Source: Prevotellaceae bacterium UBA1746 (lineage in GTDB: Bacteria > Bacteroidota > Bacteroidia > Bacteroidales > Bacteroidaceae). Taken from it: a stretch of 56,161 bases of DNA. Below are positions 25,650-33,897 of this stretch, in pieces. The notes beneath the pieces were generated by a model. The model made no database searches. It was not told where the DNA came from and saw only the letters and a program-made list of their open reading frames with translations. Positions within the stretch are counted from its first letter, which is position 1; every line of letters starts with the position of its first letter. The DNA lies in the NCBI GenBank assembly GCA_002314875.1, contig DCHS01000001.1:1-56161 (forward strand), given 5' to 3'. Both the position numbers and the translations under genes were made by a program.

Positions 25650-26399
25650 TTAGAAATTAACGAGGGTTACAGAAACACCGAGGTGTCCGGTCTTGAACTC
25701 AGGAGTCCACATTGCGGTTGCACCGATGGGCATAACATACTTCTGACCGAGGTGGAGTTTGTAACTTGCATTGAGGCAAATGTCGTTCACATAAGCCTTG
25801 TGGTTACCACCATAGAAGTTAGACTTTGCATCACCAGCGAACTTGAGAGAAGCACCGATAGAAGGTGTTACAGTCCAATGTTCATTTTCATAAACGGTGT
25901 AAGCAGCCTTTACATAGGTTGACAACTGCTTCTTGTCATTAACGGGGTCATAGTCGCGACCAGCGATAATGGTGTTCCAAGAGAGGTTCAACTTGCAGGG
26001 AGAAATAGCACCGAAGTTGTATGCCAAACCAAGATCGAGGAAGTGGTTGGTTTCATGGCTCTTATAGTTGAAGATGTCGAGACCAGTGCCTCCACCATTG
26101 ATGCTGTAGTCAGCAGAATAGTTGTAGATGTCCCACAAAGAAACGGTGAAACCCTTTGCAGAGTAAGATGCGTAGTAGTCGAACTCTTTGTAAGAACCGT
26201 CAATCTGACGACCACCCCAGAGACCTACGGTGAAACCCTTTGCTTCGAAATGAAGATCAGCATCAACGGTAAGACCGTCGCTTACTTCAAGACCACGCCA
26301 GAGGTGAGTTGTCTCGAGACCGAGAGAACCGCCAAGCTTCTGTGCATTTGCGCCGAGAGCCATGCAAGCTACTGCAGCGAGAGCAAAAAACTTTTTCAT
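25650..26399 (-). CDS. Outer-membrane beta-barrel protein, last gene of the glp operon
   Basis: A 249-residue exported protein with a signal peptide (residues 1-19, ending GANAQ). Repeated short strands with alternating aromatic residues (LGLETTHLWRGLEV, FTVGLWGGRQIDG, FLDLGLAYNF, YKLHLGQKYVM) and a final aromatic (VTLVNF) indicate a small barrel of perhaps ten to twelve strands. It belongs to no family I can name. It lies 63 nt behind glpF, with a GACCCG/CGGGTC hairpin (26423-26446) between them, and is followed by the operon terminator. Facilitating glycerol passage across the outer membrane is inferred only from this position. Confidence 0.6.
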   Translation of the reverse strand: MKKFFALAAVACMALGANAQKLGGSLGLETTHLWRGLEVSDGLTVDADLHFEAKGFTVGLWGGRQIDGSYKEFDYYASYSAKGFTVSLWDIYNYSADYSINGGGTGLDIFNYKSHETNHFLDLGLAYNFGAISPCKLNLSWNTIIAGRDYDPVNDKKQLSTYVKAAYTVYENEHWTVTPSIGASLKFAGDAKSNFYGGNHKAYVNDICLNASYKLHLGQKYVMPIGATAMWTPEFKTGHLGVSVTLVNF

Positions 26400-26462
26400 A
26401 ACAAATTTATATTAATATGCCCGACCCGCCCGATTGTGAACGGGTCAGACAATAAACATGTA

Positions 26463-27161
26463 TTAATAAATAGCCTGGAATACGAATACAGCAGCTGCAG
26501 CACCTACGATAGGAGCAACAACGGGAATCCAAGAGTAACCCCAGTCGCTACCACCCTTACCGGGGATAGGAAGAACAGCGTGAGCGATACGAGGAGCAAG
26601 GTCACGAGCAGCGTTCATAGCATAACCTGTGGTTGCACCAAGAGACATACCGATAGCAACAATCACATAAGTGATGGGCACGAGGCCAGCACCCTGCCAG
26701 TTCTTACCGATGCAAAGGATAGCGAACATAAGCATGAAGGTTGCAACGAACTCACCAAGGAAGTTGATGGGAGTGTTCTTGATAGCGGGAGCGGTACAGA
26801 ATACACCGAGCTTAGTAGCCTGATCTTCAGTAGCTGCGAAGTGATCCTTGTAGAACAACCATACTACAACAGCACCACAGAAACCACCGAGCATCTGAGC
26901 GATGATGTAACCAGGAACGAGTGCCCAGTCAAAACCACCAGTAAGAGCAAGACCGATAGTTACAGCAGGATTAAGGTGACCACCTGAAGGACCAGCAACG
27001 AGAGCACCCATGCAAACTGCAAGACCCCAACCGAGAGTGATTACAACCCAACCAGCACCCTGTGCCTTTGACTTATTAAGAGAACATGCGCAGCAAACGC
27101 CATCACCAAAGAGTACGAGAACGAGAGTTCCTACAAATTCCAAAATATAATTAATATCCAT
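26463..27161 (-). CDS. glpF: Glycerol uptake facilitator (MIP/aquaglyceroporin)
   Basis: A 232-residue six-helix channel. The first half-helix motif is GGHLNPAVTIG with NPA at 64-66. The second is MNAARDLAPR, i.e. NAA (183-185) in place of NPA, a variant I associate with glycerol facilitators of several anaerobes; the Asp after Arg also favours glycerol over water. It would admit glycerol through the inner membrane for trapping by GlpK, whose gene lies 58 nt upstream. The start gives the usual first helix (INYILEFVGTLVLVLFG). Confidence 0.93.
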   Translation of the reverse strand: MDINYILEFVGTLVLVLFGDGVCCACSLNKSKAQGAGWVVITLGWGLAVCMGALVAGPSGGHLNPAVTIGLALTGGFDWALVPGYIIAQMLGGFCGAVVVWLFYKDHFAATEDQATKLGVFCTAPAIKNTPINFLGEFVATFMLMFAILCIGKNWQGAGLVPITYVIVAIGMSLGATTGYAMNAARDLAPRIAHAVLPIPGKGGSDWGYSWIPVVAPIVGAAAAVFVFQAIY

Positions 27162-27219
27162 AACTAAAATTAATTAAGTGAAAAAATATAGATTTTGTTA
27201 ATTTAGTGTTTTCTTTGCA

Positions 27220-28707
27220 TTACTTGCGGCTCAAAGAACGGCCAACTGCGTCAGCCCAACCAGCCTTGAGTTCAGCAACCTTAGCTGCGGGAGCAACAGG
27301 AGTGAAGGTGCGGTCGATAGCCCACTGAGACTTGATTTCGTCAATGCTTGACCAGAAACCTACTGCGAGACCAGCGAGGTAAGCAGCACCCTTAGCGGTA
27401 GTTTCTACACAGGTAGGACGAACTACGTTAGTGCCGAGGATATCAGCCTGGAACTGCATGAGGTAATTGTTCTTAGAAGCACCACCGTCAACCTTGAGAG
27501 CACCGAGAGGTATACCAGAGTCACTCTGCATAGCGTTTACGATATCCATGGTCTGGAATGCAATACCTTCGAGAGCTGCACGAGCAATGTGATTTTCGGT
27601 AGTACCACGGGTGATACCACAGATAATACCCTTTGCACGAGGATCCCAATGGGGAGCACCGAGACCGGTGAGAGCGGGAACGAAATAAACACCAGCGTTG
27701 TCTTCTACAGCGTTTGCCATAGCTTCAGTTTCAGGAGAAGCGGTAACGATCTTAAGACCGTCGCGGAGCCACTGGATAACTGAACCAGCAACGAAGATAG
27801 AACCTTCGAGAGCGTAGTTAACTTCGTCACCAATCTTCCATGCGATGGTGGTGAGGAGGTTGTTCTTGGAAAGGATAGCTTCCTTACCAGTGTTCATCAA
27901 CATGAAGCAACCGGTACCATAAGTATTCTTCAAAGAACCGGGTTCGGTACACATCTGACCGAAGAGAGCAGCGTGCTGGTCACCTGCGTCACCTGCGATA
28001 GGTACTTCGTGAGCGAAGAGAGTGGTCTTGGTAACACCATAAACTTCAGAACTTGCCTTAACTTCGGGAAGCATAGAAGCAGGGATGTTGAAGATTTCGA
28101 GCAATTCGGGATCCCATTCAAGAGTATGGATGTTGAAGAGGAGAGTACGGCTTGCGTTGGAAACGTCGGTTACGTGTACTTCACCCTTGGTAAGGTTCCA
28201 GATCAACCAAGTATCAACAGTACCGAAACGGAGCTTACCAGCTTCTGCCTTAGCGCGAGCACCGGGAACATTTTCAAGGATCCAACGAATCTTGGTACCA
28301 CTGAAGTAGGGGTTAAGGATCAAACCGGTCTTTTCACGAACCTTGTCGGTCAAACCTGCAGCGATGAGACCGTCGCAGAATTCGTAGGTACGGCCGTCCT
28401 GCCATACGATTGCGTTATAAACGGGTTCGCCAGTTTCAGCGTCCCAAACGATGGTAGTTTCGCGCTGGTTAGTGATACCGATAGCAGCAATGTCAAGACC
28501 ATTAATACCGATGTTGGTGATAGCCTCAGCAATAGTAGAAGCCTGGCTGGACCAGATTTCTATAGGATTGTGCTCTACCCAACCCGGCTGGGGGAAAATC
28601 TGAGTAAATTCCTTCTGAGCTACAGACTTGATTTCACCAGCATGATCAAAAACGATAGTACGAGAACTAGTCGTACCCTGGTCGAGAGCGAGAACATACT
28701 TTGACAT
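27220..28707 (-). CDS. glpK: Glycerol kinase
   Basis: A 495-residue FGGY-family kinase that phosphorylates glycerol with ATP, giving glycerol-3-phosphate. The phosphate-1 motif (ALDQGTTSSRTIVFDHAG), glycerol-binding WVEHNP and NQRET blocks, and the C-terminal VDGGASKNNYLMQFQADILG adenosine-binding region are all present. The ATG at 28707 was preferred to one six nucleotides upstream, because family members begin M-(S/E)-KYVLALDQGT. It lies 47 nt behind glpC and before glpF, so uptake, phosphorylation and oxidation are on one transcript. Confidence 0.97.
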   Translation of the reverse strand: MSKYVLALDQGTTSSRTIVFDHAGEIKSVAQKEFTQIFPQPGWVEHNPIEIWSSQASTIAEAITNIGINGLDIAAIGITNQRETTIVWDAETGEPVYNAIVWQDGRTYEFCDGLIAAGLTDKVREKTGLILNPYFSGTKIRWILENVPGARAKAEAGKLRFGTVDTWLIWNLTKGEVHVTDVSNASRTLLFNIHTLEWDPELLEIFNIPASMLPEVKASSEVYGVTKTTLFAHEVPIAGDAGDQHAALFGQMCTEPGSLKNTYGTGCFMLMNTGKEAILSKNNLLTTIAWKIGDEVNYALEGSIFVAGSVIQWLRDGLKIVTASPETEAMANAVEDNAGVYFVPALTGLGAPHWDPRAKGIICGITRGTTENHIARAALEGIAFQTMDIVNAMQSDSGIPLGALKVDGGASKNNYLMQFQADILGTNVVRPTCVETTAKGAAYLAGLAVGFWSSIDEIKSQWAIDRTFTPVAPAAKVAELKAGWADAVGRSLSRK

Positions 28708-28754
28708 AAGCATTAAATTTAAAAGTTGAACTATAATGGATTTATATTCTTGTG

Positions 28755-30002
28755 TTAGCGAATATTTGCTTTCTGGGTAGCTTCGAGGTCAAGGGCTTCA
28801 GCAAGCAGGCTGATAGGATTGATGACGGGCAAAGACGTTGACATTTCAATCTGCCACTTACAGGTTTCGCATTCTGTAACCACAGCCTCTGCGTTGGTAG
28901 CTTCAATGTCGTTGAAGAGGGTGCTACCGATCTTCTGAGAGAGTTCGTAGTTTTCCTTCTTGAAACCATAGGTACCCGAGATACCGCAGCAATTCTGCTC
29001 AAGGATATCGAGTTCAAGACCGGGAATCTGGCGAAGGATATTCAGCGTGTAAACATTCCAGCCTAAACGAGCCATGTGGCAAGCGGTGTGGTAGCATACA
29101 TGTTTCTTGAATCCTTCTTTCCAAACGAGCTTCACATTACCTTCATCGAGCAGACGGCTGATGAAACGAACTGCGAGACCCAGATGTTCCTTGACATCCT
29201 TCTGATCAATGCCGAGCATCGTGGGATAATCTTCACGCATATTCAGCGTACAACTTGAAGAGGTTGTTACGATAGTCTCTACTCCACCCTGAAGGGCCTT
29301 GCGCATGGAATCGATGTTCACCTGTCCCTGCTTCTTGGCCTGGTTGTACATATTGTTAGCCATAAGGGCAACGCCACAGCACTTTTCCTTTTCAAGGAGC
29401 TGAACGCCATAGCCAAAGGCATTCATTACATGAACGAGATCCTGGCCAAGCTTGGGGTAGTTGAAGTTCACGTAGCAACCGTGGAAATAAGCTACCTGAT
29501 GCTTGAACTGTCCCTGGTTCTGAGCGGCATGGCGGTGATACCATGTTTCAAACTTGGTTCCAGCGTATTTCGGGAAAGTACGACGATGGTCTATACCAAC
29601 GGTAGCATGAAGGACTTCCTTGGAGAGTTGCAAACCTGTAGCAAAATTGGCAATGGGAGCAACGAGGGTTGCCAGAGAACCCATGATGTCGGTATTTGCC
29701 AACATAATTTCGCGCAAGCCAGGACCATGCTGACTCATATCACGGCGGGCAGTCTGGATTAATTCGGCAACCTTGACACCATGAGGACAAGCCACCTCAC
29801 AACGCTTACAGTTGAGACACTTCTTCAAAGCGGATTCGTCAAAGAAACGGATGTCCTTCATACGATAACGCTCAGCGTCGGGACCACACTGCTTAGGACC
29901 GGGATAGGCATCGGTATTGTTCATCACCGGACAAACAGCGGTACAGATGGAGCACTTGAGACACTGCTCGAGTTCCAATGGACTTTTACTTTCTGTCTGC
30001 AT
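28755..30002 (-). CDS. glpC: Anaerobic glycerol-3-phosphate dehydrogenase subunit C
   Basis: A 415-residue membrane-anchoring iron-sulfur subunit. Two ferredoxin-type motifs (CLKCSICTAVCP and CLNCKRCEVACP) are followed by two CCG domains (YFHGCYVNFNYPKLG … KCCGVALM; CYHTACHMARLG … NCCGISGTYG). It carries electrons from the GlpAB catalytic dimer to menaquinone. The chosen ATG at 30002 is 4 nt after the glpB stop; the frame stays open further upstream inside glpB, but the sequence there is not family-like. It is the third gene of the operon. Confidence 0.94.
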   Translation of the reverse strand: MQTESKSPLELEQCLKCSICTAVCPVMNNTDAYPGPKQCGPDAERYRMKDIRFFDESALKKCLNCKRCEVACPHGVKVAELIQTARRDMSQHGPGLREIMLANTDIMGSLATLVAPIANFATGLQLSKEVLHATVGIDHRRTFPKYAGTKFETWYHRHAAQNQGQFKHQVAYFHGCYVNFNYPKLGQDLVHVMNAFGYGVQLLEKEKCCGVALMANNMYNQAKKQGQVNIDSMRKALQGGVETIVTTSSSCTLNMREDYPTMLGIDQKDVKEHLGLAVRFISRLLDEGNVKLVWKEGFKKHVCYHTACHMARLGWNVYTLNILRQIPGLELDILEQNCCGISGTYGFKKENYELSQKIGSTLFNDIEATNAEAVVTECETCKWQIEMSTSLPVINPISLLAEALDLEATQKANIR

Positions 30003-30006
30003 GGTT

Positions 30007-30996
30007 TCAAAGATTTTTTGCAATGCGAAGTGCATCGTTAAGATTCTGAATATCTGTACGCAAAGCACCGAGGATGTGACCTGCGGGATAGAGGTTGCTG
30101 ACGGGACGGCCTTCTACCAAGGCGTGACCTGCTTCATCTGTCAAAACTCCGATATGCTGGTAAGGCTGGTCTTCGAAGAAATCGAGAGCAGTCCATGCGG
30201 TACGATCTTCTGGAGCATTGGTGTCAACACCGAAGACAGGTTCCCAAACATGGTCGTAATTGCTCTGGAGACCTTCGCTCTGGAAAGAACCGGAAGCGAG
30301 GATATAGTGGTCTGCAACTATAAGCTCATCGCCGAGGTTCTGAGTTTCCACGCTCTGAACACGAACACCCTTTTCGTCGGTTTGCAAAGTTGAACGAACG
30401 ACCTTATCACCATTGATATAAGTTCCGCCAATCTTCTGGAAATACTGCTGCAACTTGGCGTGGATGTGCTGACCGGGAATGCTGGGGGGAAGCGCAGCGA
30501 TAAGGCTTACGCGCTTGCCGTAAGTCTTTTTCAAATCGTAACCAGCCTTGCAAGCGGGAACGAGAATGACTTCTGCAGGACAGCCTACAACTTCATCGGG
30601 AGTGATGATGCTGACTTCACGGCCTTGAGCGGTCAGGGTATCCTGAAGGAACTCAATAGGGAGTCCAAGATATTTGGGGAGACGAACAATAGCGAAAGAC
30701 TTTTCTTTCAGTTCGGCTGTTTCTGAATGATAATAGCCTTCCAAGGTCAAAGCTGCAGGACGCAGTTCGCCGAGGGGAGTCAAGCGATAACCGCCGGCAA
30801 CGGTAGCAATACCAGCGTTCTTCAAAAGTGCCTGGACGTCTGTGTTGCTCTCTTCGCCGCTAAAACTGCCGCTGGAGAAGTGCAACAGCGTCTGACCAAA
30901 ACTGATGATGCAGACACGCTGTCCCTGCTCTTGCAGTTGGATGCCGCTCACAAGACCCGTGAGACCTCCACCGATGATGACTGTATTATATTTCAT
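30007..30996 (-). CDS. glpB: Anaerobic glycerol-3-phosphate dehydrogenase subunit B (short form)
   Basis: A 329-residue flavoprotein subunit. The dinucleotide-binding start (YNTVIIGGGLTGLVSGIQL), GQTLLHFSSGSF and the C-terminal NLYPAGHILG block identify GlpB, which pairs with GlpA. It is about 90 residues shorter than the E. coli protein of about 419; the missing part seems to lie in the middle, while both ends are conserved, so it looks like a compact orthologue rather than a frameshift. It lies 96 nt after glpA; a GTCGC/GCGAC hairpin (31049-31062) sits in that gap. Confidence 0.9.
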   Translation of the reverse strand: MKYNTVIIGGGLTGLVSGIQLQEQGQRVCIISFGQTLLHFSSGSFSGEESNTDVQALLKNAGIATVAGGYRLTPLGELRPAALTLEGYYHSETAELKEKSFAIVRLPKYLGLPIEFLQDTLTAQGREVSIITPDEVVGCPAEVILVPACKAGYDLKKTYGKRVSLIAALPPSIPGQHIHAKLQQYFQKIGGTYINGDKVVRSTLQTDEKGVRVQSVETQNLGDELIVADHYILASGSFQSEGLQSNYDHVWEPVFGVDTNAPEDRTAWTALDFFEDQPYQHIGVLTDEAGHALVEGRPVSNLYPAGHILGALRTDIQNLNDALRIAKNL

Positions 30997-31092
30997 AGAA
31001 AATGGGATATTAGGGGTAAGGGGTTATTGGGTTCTCATTTCATATTAACCCGTCGCATTTGCGACCTAACCATTCTAATCTTTTTGACCTGA

Positions 31093-32730
31093 TTACAATC
31101 CGCAGACATCGCGGTAAACACGCTGAATCAGCTGGGCTTCACTTAATGTTGACCCCCACGCAACGGGCTGCATACCCTTCCAGCGTTCATTGAGGAAATT
31201 ACGGAGATCAGCCTTGGCAGCTTCAACACCAGTCTTATGGCTCAAAACACAAGCTGCACGTAGAGCACACAACTGACCCTGGCAGGTACCCATACCAGTA
31301 CGGGTACGGCGACGCAACTGAATGAGGCGTTCTACCATCTGGTGTTCCATAGCATATTCAACCTCACCAACGGTTACCTGCTCACATTCGCAAACGAGAG
31401 CATCCTTATCAGGACGGCCTGCTTCGATGTTATGAGCATTATTACCGAAACGGCCCTGCTGAACGTGTGAAACGTAGGTCTTGTTTTCGTCACGATTATC
31501 TTCACCGGCACTGCGGCGACCATAGGGAGAATGATCCTTAACGACATCGTATTCATGCTCAACGCTATCAGGCTGTGTGCCTGGCAATGCATTCTCTGCA
31601 GTAGTACAACGCTTGTTGACACCGAGTTTCTTGCAAACCATATCGGTAGCAATTTCTGCCATCAAACGGTAGGTCATCAATTTACCACCAGTGATAGTGA
31701 TGAAACCTGCCATACCGTCACGAGTCTCGTGATCAAGGCAAACGATACCACGGCTGATGTTACGACCTGTGGGATCATCGTCACTGGCAACGAGAGGACG
31801 AACACCGCAATATGCACGGATGATGCGGGTGGAAGCGAGAGCAGGAGCAAGCTGAGCACCTTCAGTGAGAAGAACTTCTACTTCTTCGGGAGTTACACGG
31901 AGGTTATCAACGGTCTCAATGGGAACACGGTCAGAGGTTGTACCGATAACGGTTATTGCATCACCAGGAACGAGGATGTCGGCATTAGCGGGCTTACGGC
32001 AACGGTTGATAACCATGTTGTTAACACGGTGGCCGAAAATCAAAAGGCTACCCTTTGCCGGGAACATGCTAACCTGAGCACCCGCCATCTTAGCGATGAG
32101 GGTTCCCCAGATACCAGCAGCGTTTACTGTAATCTGAGCGCGAGCCTCGCTGGTTTCGCCTGTAAGGTTATTGCGGAGGTTTACACCTTCTACGCGTCCA
32201 TTATTAATAATAAGAGAGGTGACTTCATGATAAGTCAGCACATCTGCACCATGCAAACGTGCATCAAGAACATTAGCAATGGTCAAACGGAAAGGATCAA
32301 CGCTACCATCGGGAACGACAACGGCACCAATCAAACGGGGATTGACAGCGGGTTCACGACGAAGGGCATCCTCTGGAGTAATGATGTCTGCACGAATACC
32401 TGCATGCTGGCAACGTTCAACGAATGTCTTCTGATATTCCAGATCATCCTCAGGAAGGGTAATGAAAAGACCGTCGTGTTCTTCAACACAGTGGCGTGCA
32501 ATCTTGCGAAGAATCATATTCTCCTTGATACACTCTTCTGCAGACTCAGCATCGTTCACAGCATAACGGGCTCCACTATGAAGCAGACCGTGGTTACGAC
32601 CTGTGGCTCCGTTAGTGAAGTCGTAGCGTTCGATCAAAAGGGTCTTCAAACCGCGTAACGCACAATCGCGAGCAGTACCAGCTCCAGTGGCACCACCTCC
32701 GATTACGATAACATCATATTCTTGACTCAT
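31093..32730 (-). CDS. glpA: Anaerobic glycerol-3-phosphate dehydrogenase subunit A
   Basis: A 545-residue FAD-dependent catalytic subunit that oxidises glycerol-3-phosphate to dihydroxyacetone phosphate. The N-terminal FAD motif (YDVIVIGGGATGAGTARDCA) and TNGATGRNHGLLHSGARYAV substrate-region block are clear. The C-terminus carries a [2Fe-2S]-type BFD domain (VCECEQVT … CQGQLCALRA), which separates anaerobic GlpA from aerobic GlpD. It is the first gene of glpABCKF-OMP, facing glpR, with a promoter and multiple operator-like half-sites upstream. Confidence 0.95.
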   Translation of the reverse strand: MSQEYDVIVIGGGATGAGTARDCALRGLKTLLIERYDFTNGATGRNHGLLHSGARYAVNDAESAEECIKENMILRKIARHCVEEHDGLFITLPEDDLEYQKTFVERCQHAGIRADIITPEDALRREPAVNPRLIGAVVVPDGSVDPFRLTIANVLDARLHGADVLTYHEVTSLIINNGRVEGVNLRNNLTGETSEARAQITVNAAGIWGTLIAKMAGAQVSMFPAKGSLLIFGHRVNNMVINRCRKPANADILVPGDAITVIGTTSDRVPIETVDNLRVTPEEVEVLLTEGAQLAPALASTRIIRAYCGVRPLVASDDDPTGRNISRGIVCLDHETRDGMAGFITITGGKLMTYRLMAEIATDMVCKKLGVNKRCTTAENALPGTQPDSVEHEYDVVKDHSPYGRRSAGEDNRDENKTYVSHVQQGRFGNNAHNIEAGRPDKDALVCECEQVTVGEVEYAMEHQMVERLIQLRRRTRTGMGTCQGQLCALRAACVLSHKTGVEAAKADLRNFLNERWKGMQPVAWGSTLSEAQLIQRVYRDVCGL

Positions 32731-32771
32731 ACTTTCTATGATTTGTGATTTTCATAAGTAAAATGCAAGCG

Positions 32772-32860
32772 CTTTCGTTTAATGCATTTTTCTTTCGTTT
32801 TTATGCAATTTCGAAAGTAACCGCTTTCATTTAGGTGCAAATATAACCACAAAACGAAAG
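32772..32860. promoter_or_regulatory. DeoR-type operator array at the glpA promoter
   Basis: Exact half-sites CTTTCG occur at 32772 and 32792, and CGAAAG at 32812 and 32855, with a related CTTTC at 32824. The first two are in direct repeats CTTTCGTTT-x-ATGCA spaced 20 bp. GAAAG-N6-CTTTC (32813-32828) is an inverted pair starting 10 nt downstream of the -7 box. TTTCGTTT-like repeats are typical targets of DeoR-family repressors, and the divergent gene encodes one. Confidence 0.6.
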
Positions 32861-32869
32861 ACTCACAAG
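32838..32869 (-). promoter_or_regulatory. Promoter of the glpA operon
   Basis: TATATTTG (32838-32845) with CTTG (32866-32869) as -33, 20 bp apart on the minus strand. A CGAAAG half-site lies in the spacer and further half-sites lie just downstream, the arrangement expected for repression. Confidence 0.6.
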
Positions 32870-32898
32870 AAAAATTACAAAAAAATAACAAAAAATTT

Positions 32899-32943
32899 TT
32901 TCGTTTCGAAATTTAGACTTAATTTTGCAATGTCCTAACTTTG
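32899..32943 (+). promoter_or_regulatory. glpR promoter region with 13-bp palindrome
   Basis: Two -7-like elements are present: TAATTTTG (32920-32927) and TAACTTTG (32936-32943). Neither has a perfect TTTG -33. The palindrome TTTCG-TTT-CGAAA (32899-32911) overlaps the expected -33 position, suggesting autorepression by GlpR. Confidence 0.45.
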
Positions 32944-33023
32944 CAAAATGCATTATACAATTTCTGCCTTTTCTTGCACCTTTGGTGGGATGAAGCAGAA
33001 AATTGAACAAAAACAAACAGATT

Positions 33024-33788
33024 ATGACCAAAGAAGGCCGCCACGATTTCATCATCAAACAACTCGCCAGTAGAGATTCTATCACTGTGAACGAGCTCTC
33101 CACTCTGCTTTCAGTTTCTCCAGTTACGATTCGAAAGGACCTTGCTGAACTGGAACAGGAAGGTAAGCTCTACCGTAGTCATGGTTGCGCAAAGCCCATT
33201 AACCCCTTTACCAACAATCGCCCTGTCAACGAGAAAGAAAATCTCTTTGTTGAAGAAAAGCGAAAGATTGGTATCAAGGCCGCAAGCTACATTACGGAAC
33301 GAGATAGCATTATCATTGCTTCCGGAACTACTGTTCACGCCCTGGCTCGTGCCATTCACCCTATCACGCGACTTAGTGTAGTTTCGGCCTCTCTTCCCGT
33401 CAGTCTCACCCTTTCTGCTGACCCCAACATCGACATCATCCAATTGGGAGGCTGGCTGCGACATAGTAGTAAGTCCACGGTTGGAGAGTTTTCCGAGAAT
33501 GTCTTGGACAGCCTTTCTTTTAGTAAATTATATTTAGGTGTTGACGGTATCGACTTTGACTACGGTATTACTACCACAGACATCCGCGAAGCTCAGGTGA
33601 ATCGTAAGATGATGCAGGCTGCACAGAAAACCATTGTCGTCGCTGACTCTTCAAAATTCGGCCGTCGTGGTTTTGCTAAGATCGCCAATCTCGATGACAT
33701 CGACTTAATAATCACCGATAAAAACGTATCGCCGGCTACCATTCACAAACTTGAAGAGGAAGGCATCGAGGTTATTATCGCAGAATAA
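33024..33788 (+). CDS. glpR: DeoR-family transcriptional regulator, probable GlpR
   Basis: A 254-residue regulator. The N-terminal winged helix carries the DeoR signature (RHDFIIKQLASRDSITVNEL, VSPVTIRKDLAELEQEG). The rest is the DeoR sensor domain with IIASGTTVHALARAI and VVADSSKFGRRGFAKI, the sugar-phosphate-binding isomerase-like fold. ATG 33024 is preferred over the in-frame TTG at 33003, as family members start with a short MTK/MNK lead. It is divergent from glpA with shared operator-like repeats, so glycerol-3-phosphate is the likely inducer; that is inference. A hairpin terminator follows. Confidence 0.88.
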   Translation: MTKEGRHDFIIKQLASRDSITVNELSTLLSVSPVTIRKDLAELEQEGKLYRSHGCAKPINPFTNNRPVNEKENLFVEEKRKIGIKAASYITERDSIIIASGTTVHALARAIHPITRLSVVSASLPVSLTLSADPNIDIIQLGGWLRHSSKSTVGEFSENVLDSLSFSKLYLGVDGIDFDYGITTTDIREAQVNRKMMQAAQKTIVVADSSKFGRRGFAKIANLDDIDLIITDKNVSPATIHKLEEEGIEVIIAE

Positions 33789-33837
33789 CGTCATTCCAAA
33801 CAAATAGCAAGCTTTGCATAAAGCCTTCCATAACATA

Positions 33838-33876
33838 AACCTCCGCTCAACAACATCACGTTGCCGGGCGGAGGTT
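33838..33876. terminator. Terminator between glpR and the acyltransferase gene
   Basis: AACCTCCGC (33838-33846) and GCGGAGGTT (33868-33876) form a 9-bp stem between convergent genes, followed on the plus strand by TCTTATATA. It terminates glpR and may serve the opposite transcript. Confidence 0.7.
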
Positions 33877-33897
33877 TCTTATATATATAAAGAGGAG

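Noticed and set aside
26395..26412. TAAATTTG directly before the ATG of the 249-residue barrel gene, as a possible internal promoter
   Set aside because: It has no -33 element and would start transcription inside the signal peptide codons; the region is simply AT-rich.
30007..30996. Short glpB as a frameshifted pseudogene
   Set aside because: Both ends of the protein are conserved, the reading frame is uninterrupted, and it is embedded in an intact operon.
32764..32777. TGCAAGCGCTTTCG resembles a CcpA-type cre box
   Set aside because: CcpA-type control belongs to Firmicutes; the core overlaps the CTTTCG repeat that is better explained by the adjacent DeoR-type regulator.
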